This document shows positions 1-9,177 of a stretch of 64,000 nucleotides of DNA, one piece after another. The position numbers and the translations under genes are program-made. The DNA is from Pontibacter lucknowensis. GTDB lineage: Bacteria > Bacteroidota > Bacteroidia > Cytophagales > Hymenobacteraceae. The notes beneath the pieces are model-generated. The model was not told the origin of the DNA. It saw only the letters and a list, made by a program, of their open reading frames with translations, and made no database searches. The DNA lies in the NCBI RefSeq assembly GCF_900156415.1, contig NZ_FTNM01000007.1:1-64000 (forward strand), read 5' to 3'. How positions within the stretch are numbered: the stretch's first letter is position 1; every line of letters begins with the position of its first letter.

Positions 1-25
1 AGGTGGCCGCCAACCCCAACAACGC

Positions 26-57
26 ACGGCCCCTGATTCGCAAGAGTCAGGGGCCGT
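26..57. terminator. GC-rich hairpin, probable terminator of a gene left of the window
   Basis: An 11-bp perfect stem (ACGGCCCCTGA at 26-36 with TCAGGGGCCGT at 47-57) encloses a 10-base loop. The T-tract that follows is poor, so it may act on either strand or be only a structural hairpin. Confidence 0.5.
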
Positions 58-373
58 ACGCGTTTAATACCCCCCACCGCAATGAAGGGGAAGGCAGCAG
101 GCTGGACTAAAAGCACAAGAGGCCGGGAGTATGACGCAGAATAGGCTATGGCAAGATGAGGTGAAGGGATAAAAGTAAACCTTAGTGCGTGTAATCACAG
201 CTCGACAATACTAAAGCTGTAAGAGCAAACTATACCATCCTATAAAAGCGAAAGTAGGTGATACATCTGGTTTTGATTTTTAATTCATCTATCAAAGGTA
301 TAGCTTAAGTTATTTCTAGAACTTGCTTATAAGCTTACATCATATTAATTTCTTAGCTTAAATATTAGACAAT
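58..373. other. Gene-free stretch at the left edge
   Basis: About 316 bases lie between two hairpins. No reading frame with coding character is visible. The right part is AT-rich. One copy of the recurrent octamer AGGTATAG sits at 296-303. No RNA gene was recognised. Confidence 0.5.
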
Positions 374-413
374 AAAAAGCGGCTGCACTTAGTTAAATGC
401 AGCCGCTTTTTTT
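374..413. terminator. Intrinsic terminator after aspA (bidirectional)
   Basis: A 14-bp stem (374-387 with 398-411, core GCGGCTGCA/TGCAGCCGC) has A-runs on one side and T-runs on the other. It can therefore end transcripts in either direction. It lies just downstream of the minus-strand aspartase gene. Confidence 0.85.
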
Positions 414-430
414 AGTAATTGCCTTTCCAA

Positions 431-1840
431 CTATATGTTGATGAACTTCGGATTGATCAGGTTCTCCATAGAGAATATCTCATCCCACTTAGCTTGAGTG
501 ATCAATTTACGCTCCAGTACTGTGATCTCATGAATAGACTTGCCGGTAGCTAATGCTTCCTTAGCAATTGAGGCAGACTCTTCATATCCCAGTATTGGGT
601 TGAGCGATGTAACGATACCGATGCTGTTCATAACCATATTGCGGCAGATCTCTTCGTTAGCCGTAATGCCATCAATGCACTTACTTTGTAAGGTATAGCA
701 TGCATTCTCCAGGAAAGTCAGGGAATTAAATAAACTGTACGCAATAACTGGTTCCATTACATTGAGCTGTAATTGACCAGCCTCTGCAGCCATCGTCACC
801 GTCATGTCTGCTCCTATGACGTAATAGGCCGTTTGATTGACCACTTCCGGTATTACAGGATTTACTTTACCTGGCATGATGGAAGATCCCGGTTGCATGC
901 GCGGAAGATTAATCTCATTTAAACCTGCCCGTGGGCCTGATGATAACAAGCGTAAGTCATTGCAGATCTTAGATACCTTGATGGCACAGCGCTTCATAAC
1001 GCCAGATACCTGCACATAGGCTCCTGTATCACAAGTGGCTTCGATCAGGTCCTCAGCAAGCACAACAGGCACACCCGAAATCTCCTGCAGTATATCCGTT
1101 ACCATTTGTGGATAGCCCTGTGGTGCGTTGATAGAAGTACCGATTGCCGTAGCACCCATGTTTATTTCACAGATCAGCATCTTTACTTCATGAAGGCGCT
1201 GGATGTCTTCCCGAATCGTGGTAGAGAAACCGTGGAATTCGGCCCCCAAAGTCATCGGCACAGCATCCTGCAGTTGGGTGCGCCCCATTTTCAGTACTTC
1301 TTTAAACTCCTCAGCTTTTCGTCCAAATGATTGTTGTAAAGCCTCGAGGCTCTCGATAAAGGCCTGTATCTTCCAATAAAGGGCAAGTCTGAAAGCAGTA
1401 GGATATGCATCGTTGGTAGACTGCGAGCAATTCACATGGTTATTAGGATGGAGATAGTTATACGTGCCCTTTGCACGCCCCATGTGCTCCAAACCAATGT
1501 TGGCGATCACTTCATTCACATTCATGTTCACGGAAGTACCAGCACCCCCTTGAATCATGTCAGTGACAAACTGATCGAGGTACTCACCCGCAATCAGTTT
1601 GTCACTGGCATAAACAATAGCGTCGGTTACCTCTTTGCTCAACACGCCACACTTATGGTTGGCCAGAGCGGCTGCTTTTTTTACATAAGCAAAGGCCTTT
1701 ATAAATAGCGGCTCTTTTGAGATGGGTGTTCCTGTTATATGAAAGTTCTCAAGTGCGCGTGTTGTTTGAATTCCATAGTAGACCTCATGCGGGATTTCTT
1801 TTTCTCCCAGGAAGTCGTGTTCTATCCTTACTTTGTCCAT
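431..1840 (-). CDS. aspA: Aspartate ammonia-lyase (aspartase)
   Basis: This enzyme reversibly deaminates L-aspartate to fumarate and ammonia in the cytoplasm, linking amino-acid catabolism to the TCA cycle. The fumarase/aspartase superfamily signature GSSIMPGKVNPV (flexible catalytic-serine loop) is at about residues 318-329. Upstream blocks TSVNMNVNE and TQLQDAVP also fit aspartase better than fumarase. I chose the ATG at 1840 (469 aa, close to the usual 470-478). A longer frame opening at 1906 would overlap the preceding gene and adds a non-conserved N-terminus. It follows the exonuclease gene by 28 bases, so co-transcription is possible. A strong terminator follows. Confidence 0.93.
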   Translation of the reverse strand: MDKVRIEHDFLGEKEIPHEVYYGIQTTRALENFHITGTPISKEPLFIKAFAYVKKAAALANHKCGVLSKEVTDAIVYASDKLIAGEYLDQFVTDMIQGGAGTSVNMNVNEVIANIGLEHMGRAKGTYNYLHPNNHVNCSQSTNDAYPTAFRLALYWKIQAFIESLEALQQSFGRKAEEFKEVLKMGRTQLQDAVPMTLGAEFHGFSTTIREDIQRLHEVKMLICEINMGATAIGTSINAPQGYPQMVTDILQEISGVPVVLAEDLIEATCDTGAYVQVSGVMKRCAIKVSKICNDLRLLSSGPRAGLNEINLPRMQPGSSIMPGKVNPVIPEVVNQTAYYVIGADMTVTMAAEAGQLQLNVMEPVIAYSLFNSLTFLENACYTLQSKCIDGITANEEICRNMVMNSIGIVTSLNPILGYEESASIAKEALATGKSIHEITVLERKLITQAKWDEIFSMENLINPKFINI

Positions 1841-1868
1841 GCTATATGATGTGTTCTTTAAAGCGAAT

Positions 1869-3056
1869 TTATTTACTCCCTGTCTGCTGAGGCGCAGTAG
1901 AAACATGTATTTCTATACCTAAATCCTGTGCCACCCCCAGGACGATGTCGCTTGCATATTTCTTCGTGATGCGTAATTTTCCATTCTGGCTATAGTCCGT
2001 AATCAGGCTTTGGTTAATGATCAGTTTGGAAGCGTACTCCCCATACTTGGCAATAATTTCTTTTTGCACCGCGGTCATTAATTCTTTGCGACGTTCTGTT
2101 TCAGGAGTACGCAGCGGCCTTTGGAAGCGATGCTCAGGATAATCATGGCTGATATGGTTGGCCTTGGCTGCGTCCTTAGCATCCTGCAGTGCGTCCTGTA
2201 ACATGCGCTCGTTCTTTGGTTTCTTCAGGTTGCCGTGTATACCTCTTGTATGGTTAAGCCATTCGTGTAGGTCGGCGTTCGGGTTGTTGGCTAATTCGAC
2301 AAGTGCATCATTCGGGATAACGAAATGGGCTGGTTTGTTAAACTGTCGGGCCATATTCTCCCGAAAGGCATAGAGGCCCTTTAAGAGATACTGTTGGTAA
2401 TAGTTAAGGCGGTATGAGTGTTTCAGACGCAAGTGTGGATTTTCTGATTCAGTATACTTAAGCTGCTCTAAGAGATGGTTCTCTTCCTCAAACCAGTGCA
2501 TGCGATCCAGTTTCTCAATTTCCTGAAGCAGCTTGGCCTTTATTTTATGCAGGTATATCACATCAATAGCCGCATAGCGAAGCTGGTCTTCGGTAAGAGG
2601 TCGTTTATTCCAGTTACTGGACTGCTGTGACTTATCAATCTCTTTGTCAAACTCCTCTTTAAGCACGGTAGCCAATGAAGACCGTTCATAGTTCAGGATC
2701 TTGGCGGCAACATCGGTGTCAACTATACCTTTAACAGAGCATCCCATCTTGTCAAGCAACAGAATGTCGTTATTAGAGTGATGGATGATCTTGGTAATTG
2801 TCGGGTCCTCCATCAGTTGGAAAAAGGGAGTCAGATCATCAATGTAAAAAGGGTCTATTATAAAGCAGTTTCCTTTGCCATCAGCGATCTGGATCAGGCA
2901 GAGGTTAAAGCCATAAGTAAAGCGGTTTTGATCAAATTCAAGGTCAACGGCTAGTTCGCCACACTGCTCTAATTGCTGTATAGCCTGGTGCAGATCTGCA
3001 TCAGAGGCTACAAGCTCAATTGCCACACCGTCTTCTTCTAAAGATAATTTTTCCAT
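1869..3056 (-). CDS. rnd: RNase D-like 3'-5' exonuclease with HRDC domain
   Basis: Predicted DEDDy-type 3'-5' ribonuclease for tRNA or structured RNA 3'-end processing. The Exo I motif is DLEFD (D38, E40), Exo II includes HHSNNDILLL, and Exo III is YAAIDVIYL, with the Tyr-x3-Asp of the DEDDy class. The middle of the protein (about 215-290) fits an HRDC nucleic-acid-binding domain, and the C-terminal part is charged. At 395 aa it is close to E. coli RNase D (about 375). It lies directly upstream of aspA on the same strand. The family is clear; the exact RNA substrate is not. Confidence 0.88.
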   Translation of the reverse strand: MEKLSLEEDGVAIELVASDADLHQAIQQLEQCGELAVDLEFDQNRFTYGFNLCLIQIADGKGNCFIIDPFYIDDLTPFFQLMEDPTITKIIHHSNNDILLLDKMGCSVKGIVDTDVAAKILNYERSSLATVLKEEFDKEIDKSQQSSNWNKRPLTEDQLRYAAIDVIYLHKIKAKLLQEIEKLDRMHWFEEENHLLEQLKYTESENPHLRLKHSYRLNYYQQYLLKGLYAFRENMARQFNKPAHFVIPNDALVELANNPNADLHEWLNHTRGIHGNLKKPKNERMLQDALQDAKDAAKANHISHDYPEHRFQRPLRTPETERRKELMTAVQKEIIAKYGEYASKLIINQSLITDYSQNGKLRITKKYASDIVLGVAQDLGIEIHVSTAPQQTGSK

Positions 3057-3130
3057 TGGCTAAATTTAAACAAGTATTAAGCCATATCCATACGTCTAAT
3101 GCTATTTTTCTTCAGTTAGCGATGTATAAA

Positions 3131-3164
3131 AAAGCCCCCTTTCAGCTTGCTGAAAGGGGGCTTT
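3131..3164. terminator. Strong terminator after the small acidic lipoprotein gene
   Basis: A perfect 16-bp stem (3131-3146 with 3149-3164, core GCCCCCTTTCAGC) is closed by a two-base TT. A/T flanks on both sides make it bidirectional. It lies between the convergent reach of the lipoprotein gene and the rnd promoter region. Confidence 0.9.
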
Positions 3165-3186
3165 CCATTTCGTAAATTTATGTAGA

Positions 3187-3417
3187 TTATTGAATAGGTC
3201 TTTCTTCTGGAATTTCGTCTGCTACACCGTCATTAACGGTAGTATCCATTACCGTAGTAGTATCGGCTTCCATGTCCATGTCTGCATCGATATCCATGTC
3301 AGAGGTTTCTACCTCATCAATACGGTCAGTTTCAGTAGCTGTGTTGTTCTCAGAACCACAAGCTGTGAAAGCAAAGAAAGCGAATGCAGCAAATGCAAAT
3401 TTTATTGTCTTTTTCAT
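3187..3417 (-). CDS. Small acidic lipoprotein, unknown function
   Basis: A 76-aa product. The N-terminal signal (MKKTIKFAFAAFAFF) ends in the lipobox FTAC, so it is probably lipidated and membrane-anchored. The mature part is very acidic and rich in Asp, Glu, Met and Thr, including the run DMDIDADMDME. I chose the ATG at 3417; a TTG nine bases upstream is possible but less likely. It is monocistronic with its own terminator. Such acidic mini-lipoproteins are common in Bacteroidota. The Met/Asp-rich stretch could bind metal, but that is speculation. Confidence 0.75.
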   Translation of the reverse strand: MKKTIKFAFAAFAFFAFTACGSENNTATETDRIDEVETSDMDIDADMDMEADTTTVMDTTVNDGVADEIPEERPIQ

Positions 3418-3747
3418 GATTTTCAAATTTTGTTAAACAAGTAAATTTGTACTTATTTATTCGGTTTATACGGAAAGGTAACCCGGAAGATTATTTTTTT
3501 TTATAGTAATCCCTGTGAATGTAATGCATCTGGTTGTAAAACAACATTTTAAAAGGGTGGGTGGAGGTTGTTTGAAGAAGCATAGCTTCAGGCCTATTAT
3601 AGTGGGTTTATTATAAAATAAGATTTTATTTATGTAAAGGCATGGGTGAACTGATGGAGGAAAGAGTACTAAGCCCTTATTATAAGCCATTAAAAAAGGA
3701 GCCCTGCTGAATTTACAGGAGGACTCCTTAAGGCCAGTAGAATTCAG
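3418..3747. other. Gene-poor intergenic stretch
   Basis: About 330 AT-rich bases lie upstream of the lipoprotein gene and downstream of the M28 peptidase gene. A minus-strand frame at 3466-3690 has no recognisable domain or good start context and is not called. The peptidase terminator lies at the right end. Confidence 0.5.
3696..3730. terminator. Probable terminator after the M28 peptidase gene
   Basis: An imperfect hairpin pairs AAGGAG...CCTG on the left with CAGG...CTCCTT on the right around a short AT loop. A-rich sequence on its left gives T-runs in the minus-strand transcript. It lies 18 bases past the peptidase stop. Confidence 0.6.
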
Positions 3748-5475
3748 TTATTGCACTTCAGCTAAGGACTTCTCCCGTTTTGCTCTGAACTCAGACTTTT
3801 CGCGCCATGCTGGATAGGAGGTACCGTTCGCCACACGATAGCCTACCCGGAAGTAAAGCTGCAGATCTTCTACAGCACCATCCAGGTTCCAGTCGTCATA
3901 CACCTCGTCGCCCACCTTATGATAGTGCTCAGCTGTATATTGCTCTTGTTTTTTGGTTATGAAGTCAGCTGGCTGGTCGCGGGCGACTATGCCTGATTTG
4001 GCGTATAGCGCGGGCACACCTTGCTTGGCAAATTCAAAGTGATCAGAGCGATAGAAAGAGCCTTTCTCAGGGGAAGCCTCTGGCACGATACGACGGTTTT
4101 GCGTACGGGCCTCCTCAGCCAGTATATCTTCCAGGTCTGAGTTGCCATACCCAATCACGACTACATCCTCTGTAGGGTGATAAGGATTAAGTACATCCAT
4201 GTTAATATTGGCCAGTGTTTTGTTTAGTGGGTAGAGCGGATTGGACGCATAGTATTTAGATCCCAGCAAACCTTTCTCTTCAGCAGTCACAGCCAGAAAC
4301 AGGATCGAGCGCTTAGGCTTCTCAGGTAATTGGGTGAAAGCCTTTGCCAGTTCAATCAGGCCTGCTGTGCCGCTGGCATTGTCCATAGCGCCATTATAGA
4401 TCTGATCACCCTGCAGTTTTTCATCCTTGCCAAGGTGGTCCCAATGCGCTGTGTAAATCACGTACTCATCTTTAAGTTTTGGATCAGCTCCTTCCAGTTT
4501 GGCAATCACATTGCGCGACTCTATTTCCCGCAGCTGGTTCTTAATCGTGAAGTTCGCTTTGGCATTTAGTGGTACAGGTTTAAAGCCCTTTTGAGCGGCA
4601 GCGTTCTTTAATTTCTCAAAGCTATTGCCTGATGCTGCAAAGAGTTCACGGGCCTTATCTTCCGTTATCCATGACTCGACAGCTACACGGTCCATGTTCT
4701 TGCCTGCGTTGCTGATATCGAAGTTTTCGCGACTCCAGCTTCCTGATACCACTTCGTAGGGGTAGCCTGCAGGACCGGTCTCGTGGATGATAATGGCAGC
4801 GGCAGCGCCCTTCTCAGCAGCTATCTCATACTTATAGGTCCAGCGACCGTAGTAGGTCATGCCCTTGCCGCCAAACATGGTGCTGTCCAACTGCTCCGGA
4901 TTATTCGGGCTAGGTATAGGCGGGTCGTTGATGAGCATGACAATGGTCTTGCCTTTTACATCCACACCTTTATAGTCATCCCAGCCATACTCGGGTGCCA
5001 CTATACCGTAGCCCACGAATACCAGGTCGGAGTTCTTCACATTCACATCCTGAACAAAGCGGCGTGATACAGCTACGTAATCATCTGGGAAGGAAAGGTT
5101 GATGGTTTTGCCACCTGCTGTAAAGTTTGCCTGGGGTTGTGCGGTGAAGCCAAACATGGGGACGTTTTGAGCAAAGCTGCCGTCCGGATTACCGGGCTGC
5201 AAGCCAAGTTTCTTAAACTCACGGGTAAGGTAGTTTACGGTAGAGTCTTCGCCGGGAGTGCCGGGACTGCGGCCCTCAAACTCATCAGAAGCGAGCACGC
5301 GGATGTGCTGCAGGAGGTCATTTGCGTTTATACTCTGCTGGGCAGCAAGCAAACCGGTCGTATCACCGGCAACAGCAGTGCGCTCGCCATCGCTGTCTGC
5401 TACTTCCCTGGCATTTTCGTTGCAGCCAAAAGTTACCAGGCTGAGCAAAGCCAGGCCGATCATATCTTTTTTCAT
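3748..5475 (-). CDS. M28-family metallopeptidase lipoprotein with PA domain
   Basis: Predicted zinc aminopeptidase/carboxypeptidase anchored in the cell envelope. A signal peptide ends in a lipobox with Cys18 (LVTFGC). A protease-associated (PA) domain occupies roughly residues 120-270. The M28 catalytic domain follows, with metal ligands in AHWDH (343-347), MDNASG (Asp365), the TAEEKG catalytic Glu pair (399-400), NMDV (Asp427) and a late YRSDHFEF His. The ATG at 5475 starts a clean lipoprotein signal, giving 575 aa. The open frame continues to 5649 but would overlap vsr and hide the signal. Substrate specificity cannot be read from the sequence. Confidence 0.88.
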   Translation of the reverse strand: MKKDMIGLALLSLVTFGCNENAREVADSDGERTAVAGDTTGLLAAQQSINANDLLQHIRVLASDEFEGRSPGTPGEDSTVNYLTREFKKLGLQPGNPDGSFAQNVPMFGFTAQPQANFTAGGKTINLSFPDDYVAVSRRFVQDVNVKNSDLVFVGYGIVAPEYGWDDYKGVDVKGKTIVMLINDPPIPSPNNPEQLDSTMFGGKGMTYYGRWTYKYEIAAEKGAAAAIIIHETGPAGYPYEVVSGSWSRENFDISNAGKNMDRVAVESWITEDKARELFAASGNSFEKLKNAAAQKGFKPVPLNAKANFTIKNQLREIESRNVIAKLEGADPKLKDEYVIYTAHWDHLGKDEKLQGDQIYNGAMDNASGTAGLIELAKAFTQLPEKPKRSILFLAVTAEEKGLLGSKYYASNPLYPLNKTLANINMDVLNPYHPTEDVVVIGYGNSDLEDILAEEARTQNRRIVPEASPEKGSFYRSDHFEFAKQGVPALYAKSGIVARDQPADFITKKQEQYTAEHYHKVGDEVYDDWNLDGAVEDLQLYFRVGYRVANGTSYPAWREKSEFRAKREKSLAEVQ

Positions 5476-5552
5476 AGGGTTATGTAGGTATATTAAAGTA
5501 CTGAAGATAATACTTTTATTCATACCGTTGGTTGCAACTGGCCGGATTTCGA

Positions 5553-6104
5553 TCAGGCGGCTATTTCCCAGCTGGCAGGAACACCGCGGTGCAGTGCCTT
5601 GATCAGGCTGAGGCAGGATGCGAGGTCCTGATACAGTTGACACTCCCACACCACCACCCGTTGCCAGCCGGCTTCCCGGTACAGTGTTTTGTTGCGTTCA
5701 TCTCGCAGCTGATTATTGATAAACTTTTCTTCCCAAAACCGTAGGTTTGACTTTGGAAATGTAGGTTGGCAGTGAGGGCAGCGATGCCAGAAGCAGCCGT
5801 GTACAAAAACTGCTAACCGACGGGATGGGTAGCAGATGTCAGGCTTTCCTGGGGCTTTGCGCCAATGGACCCGGTAACCGCGCAGGCCGTTCTGCCAAAG
5901 GGCACGACGCAGCAGAAGCTCTGGTTTCGTATCACGGCTTTTGTTTCCGCGCATGTATTTGCTCACTTTCTCACGGGCAGTGAGGGGAACAGGTTTCTGG
6001 CTATACTTTTTGACTTTTTTTCTGGTGGCCAATTTTGAAAGGCTGTTATGATAGTTTTTAACAAACAGCCCATGTTGAAAGTGCCGGATAAAACCAGGAT
6101 TCAT
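5553..6104 (-). CDS. vsr: Vsr-family very-short-patch-repair endonuclease
   Basis: Predicted DNA nicking enzyme that acts at T:G mismatches left by deamination of 5-methylcytosine. Family blocks are [22 protein letters not shown] (catalytic Asp, about residue 89), [10 protein letters not shown] with zinc-type Cys/His, and WEEKFINN. The end resembles the family's VVWECQL segment. The start is uncertain: an ATG at 6104 gives 183 aa, whereas typical Vsr proteins begin about 10-20 residues before the K-x-M-R-x-N motif, so an alternative start could lie inside. No cytosine methyltransferase gene is visible in this window, so its usual partner is elsewhere or absent. The AT-rich 5' part looks less conserved than the core. 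Confidence 0.82.
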   Translation of the reverse strand: MNPGFIRHFQHGLFVKNYHNSLSKLATRKKVKKYSQKPVPLTAREKVSKYMRGNKSRDTKPELLLRRALWQNGLRGYRVHWRKAPGKPDICYPSRRLAVFVHGCFWHRCPHCQPTFPKSNLRFWEEKFINNQLRDERNKTLYREAGWQRVVVWECQLYQDLASCLSLIKALHRGVPASWEIAA

Positions 6105-6250
6105 TGAAAACAAAAAGTAGCATACATAGGACACATAAATTTGAATGGTCAGATGATAAGTCTCTTTATTATTCAACACTATATATAAATAGTATATGTG
6201 ATGGTATGATGTTGATTAAGAGAAGTATTTGCTTATGCGAATGTATAAAG

Positions 6251-6280
6251 TTTGAATTCTTGTAAATACTCTTAACTTTG
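6251..6280 (+). promoter_or_regulatory. Bacteroidota-type promoter of sucA
   Basis: A -33 box TTTG (6251-6254) and a -7 box TAACTTTG (6273-6280) are separated by 18 bases, matching the primary-sigma consensus of Bacteroidota. Transcription should begin near 6285, about 24 bases before the sucA ATG. Confidence 0.8.
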
Positions 6281-6308
6281 CCTTTACACACAGCCGTAAA
6301 CATTAGTT

Positions 6309-9062
6309 ATGGATAAATATACCTATATCGCCAATGCGCACGGAGCCTACATTGATGAGCTTTACAAGGCTTATCAGCAGGATCCTGAATCAGTTGATTT
6401 TGGATGGCGCAAATTCTTCGAAGGCTATGAATTCTCAACTACTTACACTGAGAATGGCCACGAAACAGCGGAAGCTCCAACTGCCGCCCCTGCCAAAGCC
6501 ACCGCAGCAGGTGAATCCGACAAAGAAGTAGCAGTACGCAACTTTATATACGCCTATCGAAGCCGCGGGCACTTGCGCTCTAAGACCAACCCGGTTCGTG
6601 AGCGCAAAGACCGCAAAGCGCTGCTCGACCTGAAGGACTTTGGTTTATCAGAGGCTGACCTGGATACAGTTTTTCAGGTAGGTGAGATTGTTGGTATCGG
6701 GCCTGCCAAGCTGCGCGATATAGTAGCAGCAGTACAGAAAATCTATGAAGGCCCGATCGGCTACGAGTACATGTATATCCGTGATCCGGAAGTACTGTCC
6801 TGGTTACAGAACAAGATTGAGAACGAGTCCCTGAACTTCAATCCAGGTATAGAATACAAGAAGCGCATTCTTTCTAAACTGAACGAGGCAGTTGTATTTG
6901 AGAACTTCCTGCATACCAAATTCTTAGGCCAGAAGCGTTTCTCACTGGAAGGTGGCGAAACGACTATACCTGCACTGGATGCCATCATCGACAAAGCTTC
7001 TGAGCTAGGGGCGAAAGAAGTGGTGATCGGTATGGCGCACCGTGGTCGTCTGAACGTGCTGGCCAACATCATGGGCAAAACCTATGAGCAGATTTTCTCT
7101 GAGTTTGAAGGCACGGCCACACCAGACCTGACCATGGGAGACGGTGACGTAAAATACCACATGGGCTTCTCTTCTGAAGTAGATACCCCATCTGGTAACA
7201 AAGTAAACTTGAAACTGGCACCAAACCCTTCGCACCTGGAGGCGGTGAACCCGGTGGTAGAGGGCTTTGTACGTGCTAAGATCGATTGCATGTACGACCG
7301 CAATCCGAAGCAGATCGTGCCAATCCTGATCCACGGTGACGCAGCCGTTGCCGGACAGGGCATCGTATACGAAGTAACACAAATGGCAAAGCTTTCAGGT
7401 TACCAGACTGGCGGTACGATCCACTTTGTGATCAACAACCAGGTTGGTTTTACGACTGATTTCGAAGATGCCCGTTCTTCTATCTACTGCACGGATGTAG
7501 CTAAAATCATTGATGCACCAGTGCTGCACGTGAACGGTGATGATCCGGAGGCAGTGGTTTTCGCTGTGCGTCTGGCTACAGAGTACCGTCAGAAGTTCGG
7601 TAACGACATTTTCATTGACATGGTGTGCTACCGTCGTCATGGTCACAACGAGGCAGACGAACCGAAGTTCACACAGCCGCACCTCTATAACCTGATCTCG
7701 AAGCACCCGAACCCACGTGAGGTATACAACAAAGAGTTAATCAGCAAAGGAGATATTAATGCAGAGCTTGCGAAGACAATGGACAAGGAGTTCCGTCAGA
7801 TGCTGCAGGACCGTCTGGACATGGTAAAGCAGAAGCCGCTTCCATATAATTACCAGACACTGGAAAAAGAGTGGAAAGAACTGCGCCGCTCCAAGCCGGA
7901 AGATTTCAATCAATCGCCTGAAACAGGTATAGCAGAGGAAGTGATCCAGAAAGTGGGTACAGCACTTTCAAACGTGCCGCAGGGCTTTAAGCCGCTCAAG
8001 CAGATTGAGAAGCTGTTGAAAGAGCGTAAGGAAATGTTCTTTGAGACCCGCCAGCTGAACTGGGCAGCAGCCGAGTTGCTGGCTTATGGTTCTATCCTGG
8101 CTGAGGGCAGAGTAGTGCGCCTGAGCGGACAGGATGTGCAGCGCGGTACCTTCTCGCACCGCCATGCTGTACTGCGTGACGCCAACACAAGTGCTCCTTA
8201 TTCTAACCTGAACTACATCCAGGAAGACCAGGTAAAACTGGAAATCTACAACTCCCTGCTGTCGGAGTATGGTGTGCTGGGTTTTGAGTTTGGCTATGCC
8301 ATGGCTAACCCGAATGCACTCGTAATCTGGGAAGCACAGTTTGGTGACTTCGCCAACGGGGCACAGGTAATGATCGACCAGTTTATTGCCGCTACAGAGT
8401 CAAAGTGGCAGCGTATGAACGGGGTGGTAATGCTGTTGCCGCATGGCTACGAAGGTCAGGGTCCGGAGCACTCTAATGCCCGTCCTGAGCGTTTCCTGCA
8501 GTTGGCAGCTGAGAACAACATGTTTGTGACCAACATTACAACACCAGCTAACTTCTTCCACTTCCTGCGTCGTCAACTGGCCCTGCCATTCCGCAAACCA
8601 GCCATTAACATGGCGCCGAAGTCGCTGCTGCGTCACCCGAACGTGGTTTCTCCAATAGAGGAATTCACTAAAGGTGGTTTCAGAGAAGTGATCGGTGACA
8701 ACTACGCTTCTGCCAAGTCGGTGAAGAAAGTGTTGCTTTGCACTGGCAAGGTGTACTTCGACCTGTTGGAAGAACAGCAGAAGAACAAGCGCAAGGATGT
8801 AGCCCTGATCCGTATGGAGCAGCTGGCGCCATTCCCTAAGGTGCAGCTGGAAGCGGAACTGAAGAAGTATAAGAACGCGAAAGTATACTGGGTACAGGAA
8901 GAGCCGGAAAACATGGGTGGCTGGATGTATATCCTGCGCATCATGCGCAATGGCATTGAAGATGTAGTGGCACGTAAGCCAAGTGCATCGCCTGCAACCG
9001 GTTACAACAAGATCCACGGCAAAGAGCAGCTGGAACTGGTTGAAAGAGCATTCGCGATCTAA
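6309..9062 (+). CDS. sucA: 2-oxoglutarate dehydrogenase E1 component
   Basis: Thiamine-diphosphate-dependent decarboxylase of the 2-oxoglutarate dehydrogenase complex. It decarboxylates 2-oxoglutarate and transfers the succinyl group to E2. The N-terminal E2-binding segment (NAHGAYIDELY) is typical. Further features are GMAHRGRLNVLAN, the TPP/active-site region HGDAAVAGQG, GHNEADEP, and the C-terminal transketolase-like part with PHGYEGQGPEHS. At 917 aa it has the usual length. It has a canonical promoter and is followed 115 bases later by sucB; lpd lies further on, so all three complex subunits cluster. One internal GGT-ATA octamer copy is at 6845 and another at 7925. Confidence 0.97.
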   Translation: MDKYTYIANAHGAYIDELYKAYQQDPESVDFGWRKFFEGYEFSTTYTENGHETAEAPTAAPAKATAAGESDKEVAVRNFIYAYRSRGHLRSKTNPVRERKDRKALLDLKDFGLSEADLDTVFQVGEIVGIGPAKLRDIVAAVQKIYEGPIGYEYMYIRDPEVLSWLQNKIENESLNFNPGIEYKKRILSKLNEAVVFENFLHTKFLGQKRFSLEGGETTIPALDAIIDKASELGAKEVVIGMAHRGRLNVLANIMGKTYEQIFSEFEGTATPDLTMGDGDVKYHMGFSSEVDTPSGNKVNLKLAPNPSHLEAVNPVVEGFVRAKIDCMYDRNPKQIVPILIHGDAAVAGQGIVYEVTQMAKLSGYQTGGTIHFVINNQVGFTTDFEDARSSIYCTDVAKIIDAPVLHVNGDDPEAVVFAVRLATEYRQKFGNDIFIDMVCYRRHGHNEADEPKFTQPHLYNLISKHPNPREVYNKELISKGDINAELAKTMDKEFRQMLQDRLDMVKQKPLPYNYQTLEKEWKELRRSKPEDFNQSPETGIAEEVIQKVGTALSNVPQGFKPLKQIEKLLKERKEMFFETRQLNWAAAELLAYGSILAEGRVVRLSGQDVQRGTFSHRHAVLRDANTSAPYSNLNYIQEDQVKLEIYNSLLSEYGVLGFEFGYAMANPNALVIWEAQFGDFANGAQVMIDQFIAATESKWQRMNGVVMLLPHGYEGQGPEHSNARPERFLQLAAENNMFVTNITTPANFFHFLRRQLALPFRKPAINMAPKSLLRHPNVVSPIEEFTKGGFREVIGDNYASAKSVKKVLLCTGKVYFDLLEEQQKNKRKDVALIRMEQLAPFPKVQLEAELKKYKNAKVYWVQEEPENMGGWMYILRIMRNGIEDVVARKPSASPATGYNKIHGKEQLELVERAFAI

Positions 9063-9177
9063 TTAATAGTGATTAGTGACGATTGAAAAGCGGGATGTAA
9101 TTAATCACTATTCATTCGTCATTAATCATTATTCACTCGTAATTCTTAATTCGTAATTCATAATTGATCAAAAAAAT
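9063..9177. repeat. AT-rich inverted/direct repeat spacer between sucA and sucB
   Basis: AATAGTGATTA at 9065-9075 pairs perfectly with TAATCACTATT at 9102-9112. It is followed by reiterated variants of TAATTCGTAATTC/ATTCATTCGTCATTAATCATT up to the sucB start. It could attenuate or process the sucAB transcript. No protein or RNA gene is recognisable. Confidence 0.6.

Noticed and set aside
1841..1906. Longer N-terminus for aspartase
   Set aside because: It would overlap the upstream gene and adds residues not typical of aspartases; the ATG at 1840 gives family length.
3466..3690. 74-codon minus-strand frame between lipoprotein and M28 peptidase
   Set aside because: No domain or signal and an unusual composition; likely chance in an AT-rich gap.
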